Below the pieces are notes generated by a model. It worked only from the letters and a program-made list of their open reading frames with translations. It did not search any database and was not told the origin of the DNA. A DNA stretch of 64,000 bases from Mytilus galloprovincialis (Eukaryota; Mollusca; Bivalvia; Mytilida; Mytilidae). Numbering within the stretch: the first letter of the stretch is position 1; each line of letters starts with the position of its first letter. Made by a program: the position numbers and the translations under genes. The stretch is taken from assembly GCF_965363235.1 (NCBI RefSeq), contig NC_134843.1, positions 89,003,795-89,067,794 on the forward strand, in the 5' to 3' direction. Of the stretch, positions 37,814-48,428 are shown piece by piece.

Positions 37814-37946
37814 CGTATCAATCTAAAAGTTTGATTTTGAAAAATCTTCAAAATTCGATGTCGAGGATTCTTCTGGGCATGGGGAAAGGAACGATATTTT
37901 CTGTTGTGGAAATTACATATTCGGCAATAATAACTTCCGCTAATTA
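37814..37946. promoter_or_regulatory. Candidate bidirectional promoter between RARS2 and the CUB/LDLa gene
   Basis: Only 133 bp separate the two proposed start codons on opposite strands. The interval holds 'aacttccgc' (37932-37940), an ETS/GABP-type core typical of bidirectional promoters of mitochondrial genes, and no TATA box placed convincingly. 5' UTRs must lie inside or beyond this segment. The call depends on both first-exon assignments. Confidence 0.4.
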
Positions 37947-38022
37947 ATGATGGCGATTCAGTATCTGCAGCTGATGTTGATGTTGCTACCTTTTGTAATT
38001 GGATCATCAACTTATGATAAAT
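37947..38022 (+). CDS. Proposed signal-peptide exon of the CUB/LDLa/PPPY membrane protein
   Basis: Two adjacent ATG codons open a 25-codon frame, beginning MMAIQYLQLMLMLLPFVIGS: a classic hydrophobic signal peptide core with a likely cleavage after IGS or SS. A donor t|gtgggt leaves phase 1, which is what exon 2 (43496) requires. A second donor 4 bp later (gg|gtgaaa) gives the wrong phase. The donor is weaker than consensus, so the exact boundary is uncertain. Confidence 0.5.
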
Positions 38023-38294
38023 GTGGGTGAAAGTTTACAGCCAGCATTGCATGGCCAAAATAATTCATCACGATCACAGGATAGTTTTCAATTATGTTAA
38101 CCACAATCTAAGTCGGGATTAACTTTATTTAAATTCGGGACCTCGGGATTTCGTTTTTTTAAGTCCGGGATTTCGGGATCAGGACCCCTCCTATTCCCCC
38201 TCCTTTATATATTTTTTATATTGAAAAAAATGATATTAGACCTACCCATAAATGAACCTGACCAACAGTGCAACAATCAATCTAAACCTAATTA

Positions 38295-39418
38295 CAGTGC
38301 TTATCCAGTGACCTTTGGGGTATCATAATAGCAATGGCCAAAACAGTTTACCAAATTGCAGTTAGATTTCTTCTCCAACTAACTGATCAACTGGTAAAAT
38401 GTTTTAGCAGATTGCTCAAGTGAAATGTTGTTAGTATGAAGTGAGTGCTGTAAAATCAAAAGTAATACTTACCATCCAGATCCAGTTAGTTGATATCTTT
38501 GTCATTTGTTTCAAACACAAAAATGACTTACTATAGTATGAGTCACTGAATAAGAAGGTCTAATTTTGACATCGAAACTTCTATCATAAATAGATTTTAT
38601 AAATAAATAGTTCAAACCATTGTTTTGTAGATGTATATTTTATAGCTTTGTCTTCTAAGACAAAGTTATTGTGTAATTATGATTCGTATAATATTTTCTA
38701 TACAAATTACTGATCTGCTGGCATTAAAGGGAAATAATTTTTATCGAGTTATTGTACACTAAAAAATTAATCAATGATACCTGGCTTCTGATTTTGCCTA
38801 CAATTTTTTTCAAAATTTTAATCATCTTAAAAATAAATTTCATTGTTTCTTTTCAAAACAGAGGATAAAAGTTTAATAATCATAAAAGTAATGTTACAAA
38901 CAAATTAAATGAGGAAAGTTGATATTTGTCAGACAAAAGTTGTGACAACATTTTGTTGATTTTCAGTAATGTAAATTATTTCCCTTTAATGGTAGCAGAT
39001 AAGTAATTGCTTTAGAAAAAAAAATCCAAATTACAATTATGCACTAACTTGTTGTTGGAAAACGGAGCTATAAATTATAGACTTACAAAACAATGTTTTC
39101 AACTATTTATTTATAAAATCTATTTATGATAGAAGTTTCCATGTCAAAATTAGACCTTCTTATTCAGTGACTCATACTATAGTAAGTCATTTTTGTGTTT
39201 GAAACAAATGACAAAGATATCAACTAACTGGATCTGGATGGTAAGTATTACTTTTGATTTTACAGCACTCACTTCATACTAACAACATTTCACTTGAGCA
39301 ATCTGCTAAAACATTTTACCAGTTGATCAGTTAGTTGGAGAAGAAATCTAACTGCAATTTGGTAAACTGTTTGAGCCATTGCTATTGTGATACCCCAAAG
39401 GTCACTGGATAAGCACAG
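38295..39418. mobile_element. Long foldback DNA transposon, copy 1
   Basis: About 450-bp inverted arms (38295-38745 and 38968-39418) around a loop of about 220 bp. Ends read CAGTGCTTATCCAGTGACC and its inverse; TA flanks both sides (38293-38294, 39419-39420), the Tc1/mariner-type target duplication. No transposase is encoded. A second copy is at 44869-46143. Sits in the proposed intron 1 of the CUB/LDLa gene and abuts a reverse-transcriptase remnant. Confidence 0.88.
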
Positions 39419-39430
39419 TAAAACATGTAA

Positions 39431-41063
39431 AAAGCTATTAAATCACTGTGCACAGATAACACCGGTGTCGCACCAATGAAAAAAGAAGGACAGTTAATAG
39501 CTGATACAAAGCAAAAGGCAGACATCCTCAACAAACAATTCCAATCAGTGTTTACAACTGAATCAAATAACACCATTCCAGACAAAGGTCCTAGCTCACA
39601 CCCTGTGATAACACCACTTGAAATATCTTTACCTGGTGTCAAGAAACTCCTACACAATTTAAACCCACATAAGGCAACCGGCCCAGACAACATCAGCGGC
39701 AGAATACTAAAAGAACTCAAAGACCAAACAGCTCCAATTTTCACACTTATTTTCAAAATATCACTTGAAACTAGCATTACACCAAAAGAGTGGAAACACG
39801 CCAACAAAGCACCAGTATTCAAAAAAGGGGGAAAATATAAACCAGAAAATTACCGTCCTATATCATTGACTATATCCTGTAAACTTATGGAGTATATCAT
39901 CACTAAACACATCATCAACCATCTTGAAAAGAACAATATACTGTATGACCTCCAGCATGGCTTCCGTCAGTCTAGATCTTGTGAAACTCAACTTATTTCA
40001 TTCATCCAAGAACTTGCAGCAAATAATAACAACAACACTCAAATAGACTTCATTTTAATGGACTTTAAACTGGGTCTCTGCCTTTCCAAATGACAGAACA
40101 CAAACAGTTGTCCTGGTTGGAGAGTGATCTGACCTAGCCCCAGTCACCTCAGGTGTCCCTCAAGGCACAGTTCTGGACCCAGTATTATTCTTGGTATACA
40201 TTAATGACCTACCAGAATACCTATCATCCAGTAAGCTGAGACTGTTTGCCGATGACAGTATCATCTACAAAACCATCAAATCTCAAAGTGACTGTGATGC
40301 ACTACAGTTAGATTTAGATCCAGCTGCTAGGTGGGAGCAAGACTGGTTAATGGCTTTCCATCCAGACAAATGCACAGTCCTTACAGTCTCACAGAAGAAA
40401 AACCCATTTAAACATGACCATATCCTCCACAATCACAAACTGGAACTTGTCTCTTCGGCTAAATATCTGGGCATTACACTTCAAGCAAACCTAAAATGTT
40501 CAAAACATACAGACAACATCATAGCTAATGGCAACAAATCTCTGGGCTTCTTAAAAAGAAACTTAAAAACATCATGTCAGAACATCAAAACTCGGGCATA
40601 TCTGGCACTAGTCCGTCCTAAACTGGAATATTTATGTTCAGTATGGGACCCTCACACAGTTGAACAAACCTCTAAAATCGAGATGGTCCAAAGGCGAGCT
40701 GCCAGATATGTCTGTAACAGATACCATAACATCAGTAGCCCGACAGATATGATAAACACCCTAAACTGGCCAACTCTACAGGAAAGAAGAACACGCACAA
40801 GGTTAATAATGTTCTACAAAATAGTACATCAAATCGTAGCTATACCATCTGCTATTCTCATACCATCAGACAGTAGTACCTGCAAAAACCATAATTATAC
40901 TTTTAGACACATTTCAACCAAAAACAGATACATATAAATATTCATTTTTTCCATATATACCATAACTCAGTGGAACTTATTGCCAATGCAACCATTCTCT
41001 GTTGCCACAGTCAACACATTCAGAGAACATCTCACACCAGCTGTTCTCCACAAATTCATCTAA
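39431..41063 (+). pseudogene. Non-LTR retrotransposon reverse transcriptase remnant (jockey/CR1-like)
   Basis: A frame open from the foldback end carries RT motifs: HKATGPDNISGRILKELK, then VFKKGGKYKPENYRPISL, then QHGFRQSRSCETQL up to about 40062. An internal deletion then joins ILMDF directly to the later NWVSAFLS-like segment, removing the SKAFDKV motif with the first catalytic aspartate. The frame is shifted near 40070-40130. GVPQGT (about 40152-40169) and FADD (40243-40254) follow, then the thumb and the C-terminal RRAARYV region. A stop at 40935 interrupts the frame, which continues to 41061. A dead copy, no endonuclease present. Confidence 0.9.
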
Positions 41064-41339
41064 CTCATTATTAGCCTATGTACATAGTTTTAACATGTTT
41101 AATCACAATTTTAAAAAATTAAATTACGCACCTCAAATTTATTTCCAAATGTTTTTGTTTTTGTAAATAAATATATATAGGCCACGCTGCGCAAACAGTA
41201 AATAATCTTCAGTTAATTGAAGGACTACGGAAAACCTATAAACATGATAAAGAAGAAGAAATGTTTACAAATTTTTCCTATTCTGCCTAATGTGAGGGTA
41301 CCCAAATTGCACCTATTTTGACAGGTTTTTTTCCACCTA

Positions 41340-42610
41340 CCTTTCTTTATCTCACCTGGCCCAACAGGTCCAAATGAGCTTTTCTCATAACTTGACGTGG
41401 TCGTCATCCGTTAACTTTAAAAAAAAAAAAAGGCAAATTTTGCAATTTTGCAGACTCTGATCAAATTATCTTCAAAATGCTTTAACTATAGAAATTGCTA
41501 TTTGACCGGCACCAGCAACATAGTAAATTTGTTGCTGTTGCTGGAAAAATAGAAAATATGTTAGTTTGTTGGCATTATAGGTAAGCGGAAAACAAGTTAA
41601 AACTATTTTAATGTTTATAAATTTATGCAATTCAAAATCAACATGATCAAGTTTGAATTTTAAATATTTTTGATTTTTGAAGCTATGTGATTGACTTTGT
41701 TATATTGTATAATACTTTATTAAATTTATGATGCAATGAAATTTTTAATGTTATATTGTATAATACTTTATCAAATTTATGATGCAATGAGATTTTTAAC
41801 TTATATTTTTCTTCATAACACATGTACATTGTAGTTAAAAAATCTGAGATTTTATTCTTATGCATACATAAAGCATTAGACTGTCACTGACTGATTTTAG
41901 AAATAAATACATCTACATGGTTAGATATGATTTCATTGCAACAAATGGATGCTCAACATTTTTATTTTGGTTTTTTCTTGCTCTACATTCTTAATAGTTT
42001 TAGTCTTTGACTGATAAATGTTTTTACACAATTATATGTGTCTCAAATTATGTAACTTTAGCTGTTTACTTATTTAACTACTGATACATCTATATTTATT
42101 TGTTTTGTTTTATGTTGACATTGCACATTTTCATATTACTTAAAAAGTAAATATTAAATTTCACTGAGATTAACAAAGAACCTACAAATTAACAAATTCA
42201 CTATATTGCTGGTGCCACACCCCCAACCCTGAATCCACCTATGCTATTTAGCATTTAGAACAAATCTGAAATAGGATACAAATGTTCACCGTGCGGGTCA
42301 AGATCTATCTGCTCTGAAATTTTCAGACACATCAGACAACAGTTTGTTGGGCTGCTGACTCTAAATTGGTAATTTTAAGGAAATTTTGCAGATTTTGCTT
42401 ATTATCTTGAATATTATAATAGATACAGATATAAACTGTAAACAGCAAAATTGTTCAGCAAAGTAAGATCTACAAATATTTTTTGCATGACCAAAATGGT
42501 CAATAGACCCCTTTAGAAGTTATTGCCCTCATCATCTCATAGTCAATTTTTAACAATTTTTTGTAAATTTTTGTAATCTTTTATAAAAATCTTCTTCTCT
42601 GAAACTACAT
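41340..42610. repeat. Bivalve 'ctcacctggccc' interspersed element, diverged
   Basis: Starts with 'tctcacctggcccaacaggt' and 'gagcttttctcataacttga', and later shares 'cagtttgttgggctgctgac', 'ttattatcttgaatattata' and 'aagttattgccct' with 51285-52510. A 60-bp unit is duplicated at 41690-41805 ('tatattgtataatactttat'). No coding content. Confidence 0.6.
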
Positions 42611-42689
42611 GTTCAATGCCCTTTAGCTTACACTTCAACTTGTATTCATGCACTTGACATGTGACATAAATGATATGTAGATCTCACAA

Positions 42690-42990
42690 ACATGACAAAC
42701 ATGTTTAACCCCGCCACATTTTTGCGCCTGTCTCAAGTCAGGAGCCTCTGGCCTTTGTTAGTCTTGTATTATTTTAACTTTTAGTTTCTTGTGTACAATT
42801 TGGAGTTTAGTAGGGCGTTCATTATCACTGAACTAGTATATTTGTTTAGGGGCCAGCTGAAGGACGTCTCCGGGTGCAGAAATTTCTCGTTGCATTGAAG
42901 ACCTGTTGGTGACCTTCTGCTGTTGTCTGCTCTATGGTCGAATTGTTGTCTCTTTGGCACATTCCCCATTTCCATTCTCAATTTTATGTC
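42690..42990. repeat. Inverted copy of the mussel repeat seen at 3165-3450
   Basis: Shares 'aacatgtttaaccccgccac', 'caggagcctctggcctttgt', 'ggggccagctgaaggacg' and 'cattccccatttccattctc' in the opposite orientation to 3165. Confidence 0.65.
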
Positions 42991-43144
42991 TTATTTGAAA
43001 ATATTATACTAAGATCTTATCTTTATCACTGTGTTTAGTCAATTTGTTTAACATTCATAAACATTATTTGTATAGAACAAACTTCTACAAGACAGACAAT
43101 TAGGATATATACATGTATTTGAATATTTTGTTTATAGTTTAAAG

Positions 43145-43325
43145 ATCCCTGGTGATCAAAGGTGGATCCAAGGCCAGTGGAAGGGGGGTGGTCTGGACCT
43201 TTTGTGGGAAAAATTTGGTTGATTATATAGAGAATCACGGAAGCATGACTGGATCCTCCCTTTTTAGGTCAATCAGCACCCCCTCCTTATAAAAAGTTCT
43301 TGATCCTGGAGATCTGCCACTGTTG
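43145..43325. mobile_element. Small 'ggatcc...tctgccac' MITE
   Basis: Contains 'gtgggaaaaatttggttgat', 'agagaatcacggaagcatga' and 'agatctgccactg'. The same element, diverged, lies at 54228-54340. Both are about 110-180 bp and non-coding. Confidence 0.5.
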
Positions 43326-43495
43326 ATGATGGTGATAAGAGACGTCTAAACTATTTATTGCTAAAACAGTTTGCATCAGCAAGCTGTATATTTAAGTACA
43401 GTATATAAGCCAATATGTTTTTTTTTTTCAAATTTTTATAGATAAGACTGAAAATGTTGAAAATCAAAAATCTGTTTTCATATTTATAATTCCAG

Positions 43496-46400
43496 ATTAC
43501 TACATGGATGACAGATGTGGAGAAGTAATTGATATGGAAGAGGAAAATATTGAATCTGGAAACTTAGATCTAACAATCTTTCTAACGTATGGGCCAAACA
43601 TGAAATGCCAGTTAACAATTAAGGCTCCTGATGACAGACAAATCATGGTATATTTTACTGAGATTGATATAAAAGAGAAAAAGGGAAGAATTGAGAATAC
43701 TTGTGAAGATTACCTGGAATTATTTGATGGATCAACTACATATAACAACAGTGTTCCAGGTAATTGTTGTTTCCATCTACACAATACTGTTCCTAGTATT
43801 TGTTGTCATACAACTTATATATAGTCTTGACAATTGTGTTCCTGGGATTTGTTGTCATTGTTCTTCTGAAAAAAGGGAGAAATAAATATAGAACAATATT
43901 TTAATTTTATTTACAAGTTTAAAATGTTTTTTGATTAACATGATTAAGCAAAAGACCATTCAAAGTTTATATATCAGTATAAACCAAATATTATCTTTAA
44001 ATTGACAAGGATTATGAAAGGCTAATTATCATGAGTATTGACTTTTTTATTGAGTGTCATTGCAGCAAACTAGTTTAGGTGATTCAATATTTTTATAGCA
44101 AAGATAGAAGGTTATTAAGATACTAGATATACCTGTATTTTTACAGATTCTGATTTAAAGATTTGTGGTGACTATGACCCTAGAAGAGCTTATTACACTA
44201 GTGGACAATATCTGACTCTCAGGTTCACGAGTGACTATAGAAAACAAGACACAGGATTTGAACTGTTGTTTACTTCATTTCATACAGGTATATACATGTG
44301 ATATATGTGCATTTATCATGTTTATATAAAATATTTAGATACACTGTACAAGAATTTCAGAAATGATAAAATTACATTGGAACCAATCAATCAACCTTAA
44401 ATGTTTAAATGCACTTTAAAGTCAAACTATGATTTTTTTCATATCTACATGCACTTTGTTGCACGTTCATATCTTTGGTGCACTTTTATATCTTTGATGC
44501 ACTTTCATGTCTACAAAAAATGTACATGCACTTGACTGTCCCTCTGGTATCTTTTGTCCCTCTTGAAAATTTGTACTTCTATTCTCCAGATTTTTGATTT
44601 ATTATATATATCTGTGTGACCAGGTGGAATAAGGCTCAGATAAATCGAATTGCAGAAAGTTCAGATATTTTAATAAATATAATATAGAAGGCAACGACAG
44701 ATCTTATAATATACAGATAATGACAAATAAATACAACTTTACATATAAATGCATATGAATATATCATTTTGTAGCAAATAATGAATATTATGTTTAATTA
44801 CACAATTGCAAATAAATAATAATGCAAAACACAGTTAAATGACAACTCTGAATGTAAACAATTTGTTACTGTGCTTATCCAGTGACCTTTGGGGTATCAC
44901 ATTAGCAAAGACCAAAACAGTTTACCAAATTGCAGTCAGATTTCTACTCCAACTAACTGATCAACTGGTAAAATATTTTAGCAGATTGCTCAAGTGAAAT
45001 GTTGTTAGTATGAAGTGAGTGCTGTCAAATAAAAAGTTATACTTACCATCCAGATCCAGTCAATTGATACCTTTGTCAATCATTTCTAACACAAATAATA
45101 TCATACTATAGTATGAGTCACTGAATAAAATGGTCTAATTTTAACATGGAAACTTCTATCATAAATAAATATTATAAATGAATAGTTCAAAACATTGTTT
45201 TGTAGGTGTATATTTTATAGCTTTGTCTTCTAAGATGAAGTTATTGTGCAATTGTGATTCGAATAACATTTTGTATACAAATTACTGATCTGCTGGCAAT
45301 AAAGGGAAATAATTTACATTACAAATAATCAGCAAAATTTTGTTCTGTCTGACAAATATCAAATTTCCCCATTTAATTTGTTTGTAACATTATTTCTGTT
45401 ATTATTTAACTTTTATCCTCTGTTCTAAAATGAAAGATGAAACTTATTTAATGATGAAAGACGATTAACAGCTGTTTTGCAAAATGTTGAATTGTTTAAA
45501 GTATAAGGGATTGTCTACCAAGGAGCACAAGATAACTTATAAGCAGTATTTTGCAAAACCTTTCTAATTTGTGTTCTACATGCCCTTCAACTTCATACTA
45601 ATTTTGCATTTCATTTTTTTTTATGAATTTTTTGTAGGCAAAATCATAAGCCTCGTATCATTGATTAAATTTTATGTGTACATTTAAACTCAATATAAAT
45701 TATTTCCCTTTAATGACAGCAGATCAGTAATTTGTATAGAAAATGTTATTCGAATCACAATTGCACAATAACTTCATCTTAGAAGACAAAGCTATTAAAT
45801 ATACACCTACAAAACAATGTTTTGAACTATTCATTTATAATATTTATTTATGATAGAAGTTTCCATGTCAAAATTATACCATTTTATTCAGTGACTCATA
45901 CTATAGTAAGCTATTATTTTTGTTAGAAATGATTGGCAAAAGTATCAACTGACTGGATCTGAATGGTAAGTAATACTTTTTATTTGACAGCACTCACTTC
46001 TTACTAACAACATTTCACTTGAGCAATCTGCTAAAATATTTTACCAGTTGATCAGTTAGTTGGAGTAGAAATCTGACTGCAATTTGGTAAACTGTTTTGG
46101 TCTTTGCAAATGTGATACCCCAAAGGTCACTGGATAAGCACTGTAATCAATGCTAATGAAAACTGTTCACTAAAGTAAGTTGACCATACTACTATATAAA
46201 ATACTATATAACATTGAAAGTTAATTACAGGTATTAAAATAAGAAAATATAAAGTTTGAAATACAATTAGCAAAGTAAATGAAACTAAATAAAATATTTA
46301 AGTCAAAAACATTTAACCATAAACTAATTTGAAAAACCCTTAAATGTAAATACCTTATAATGCTGGCTACGGCTCTTGATGTTGTTTCTGGTGTTACTTA

Positions 46401-48428
46401 TTTCTGCATTGACAATATAGTTAAAAAGTACAATATATATAGTCAATAGGTGAACTGGTAAACTAGATAGAACCAGATTAAACAACTATTAAGTAAGGTA
46501 GTTTGTCCAATAGCCAGTGGTGAGTAAATATCAAAGAGCCCAAATAGAGTATTTTGGATTCAATGAACCGTATAATACAAAATGTGTTCAATATAGTAAG
46601 ATCATTATTGTATAGGGTAAAATAGATATAAACTAAGTACAAAGTTGGGAATAATATCAAATAGATAATATGTATATAAATGAACTTGTCCACATCTGAA
46701 AGAATAAAATGAATCTTTATTGGTGGCATTTGGTTGTTGTCTCTTTGACACATTCCCCATTTCCATTCTCAATTTTACTTTATTATACATATGTCATGTA
46801 TGTACAACTATAAATTTTCTGTTTTCTCATTGTCTAAAAGTATTTAGAACCCTCTTTTGTAAATCATTATCACCACTAGAAAAATCATGAGAGATTAAAA
46901 TAAGATGGAACAGCTAACATGTACCTTAATAAAGCACATGAAATGGGAAAGGATGTATATATATGTTACATTGAATTTGTAGAATAAGGGATTATGTTCT
47001 ATACATGCATGCTATAATCACTGAAATTTTCAGGGATTATTATAAACATTATAAAAAAACTATTAGAAATAAACTCATTACACTAAGAATTTGTTTTTGA
47101 TCTCTATTCAATAATATTTTATATACATTTAGGTGTTTGTAATGAGACAAAAGAGTTCAGATGTCGACAGGGTCAGTGTATATCTAAATCCTTCCAAAAT
47201 GATGGTTACAATCAGTGTGGGGATAACAGTGATGAAATTATAACCAATACAGACATGGATTACTATGCTGCAGGTTCAGTCATACTAATCATATGTATAA
47301 TTCTAGCTACATGTTATATCTGTAAAAGACGGAGACAAAGAGGAGCTGTCATCAAGGTATTTCTTATTTAAATCAAATATTTTTATGCCCCATTTATGGG
47401 CATTATGTTTTCTGGTCTGTGCCTCCATTCGCCTGTTTGTTTGTTCGTCGGTTTGTCCTGCTTCAGGTTAAAGTTTTTGGTCGAGGTAGTTTTTGATGAA
47501 GTTGAAGTCCTATCAACTTCAAACTTAGTAATCATGTTCCCTATGATATAATCTGTCTAATTTTAATGCCAAATTAGAAATTTTATACCATTTTCACAGT
47601 CCACTGAACATAGAAAATGATAATGCAGATGGGGCATCCGTGCACTTGGGACACATTCTTGTTATGACTGTTTTAGTGCACAGTTAAATTTTAGAGAGGA
47701 AATGTTGAAAATGAATGATCTTAACTCAGATATTATGCAGAGAATTGACAATTTAGAAGGCATGGTATTAAGCAACAACCTATCAAATAGCACACAGAAC
47801 AGAAAATATAAAATGTTATTGCTTGCTTTTGTAAAAGCATATTCAAAACAAAATACCGGAAATGATTTATACTATTTTTAAACATGACTTCAGCTCATAG
47901 AATACTTTCAAGTTATGTCCTTCACCAAAAACAAATGGTCATCAATTGTAATGAGTTGTAGTATACTTGTATTTAATGAGTGTAATTTATTCTTTTTTTT
48001 ATTAAAATTCACAGAGATCGGGAAATCAGTCAGAAATACCACTAACTTCACAACCAGTTTCTCTGCCATTTCAAGGACAACAACCAGCTGGCTATCCACA
48101 ACAACCAACAGGCTATTCACATCCACCAGCTGGCTATCCACAACAACAACCAGGATATCAGCCACAGTCTGGATACCCACCACAATCTGTATATACTGAT
48201 CACATGGGACATCCTCAACAAGGATATGTATCTCTGTCTGGGAATCCTCAACCAAGCTATGTACAAATGCCGGAGAAGCTGTCGCAACCAAGCTACCAAC
48301 CACCGCCAGGATATCCTTCTCAACCAAACTATCAACCACAAAGTGGTTATTCTCAGCCAGGATATCATTTAGTAGATCCTCCACCATATACAGAAAGTCC
48401 ATATCCTTCAGCACCACCAAAACAGTAA
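43496..48428 (+). CDS. CUB / LDLR-A / transmembrane protein with PPxY tail, exons 2-5
   Basis: Exons 43496-43759, 44147-44287, 47133-47356 and 48015-48428 join with consistent phases (1,1,0). With the proposed exon 1 the product is about 372 aa. Exons 2-3 encode one CUB domain with four cysteines (RCG, MKC, NTC, KIC). Exon 4 encodes an LDLR-A-like module ([14 protein letters not shown], then NQCGDNSDE) lacking two of the six cysteines, then a hydrophobic helix ([18 protein letters not shown]) and a basic stop-transfer CKRRRQR. Exon 5 is a cytosolic tail of [12 protein letters not shown] repeats ending in [21 protein letters not shown] is a WW-domain ligand. The order CUB-LDLa-TM resembles NETO proteins, which have two CUBs. 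Function is unknown. A paralogue is at 60499-63930. Confidence 0.87.
44869..46143. mobile_element. Long foldback DNA transposon, copy 2
   Basis: Same element as 38295-39418, 1275 bp, arms about 450 bp, TA on both sides (44867-44868, 46144-46145). Its loop is the reverse complement of the loop of copy 1 and about 150 bp longer, so the two copies inserted in opposite orientations. It lies in intron 3 of the CUB/LDLa gene. Confidence 0.88.

Noticed and set aside
37732..38010. 92-codon minus-strand frame over the proposed promoter
   Set aside because: It starts at TTG, has no recognisable domain and overlaps both proposed first exons. A six-codon exon MIQLQK inside it fits RARS2 phase too, but the basic peptide at 37813 fits better.
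39382..39822. 146-codon frame antisense to the reverse transcriptase
   Set aside because: A shadow of the RT coding frame on the other strand.
43504..43824. Single-exon 106-aa product starting at 43504
   Set aside because: It reads through the donor at 43759 into intron sequence; the ATG is internal, preceded by a splice acceptor at 43495.
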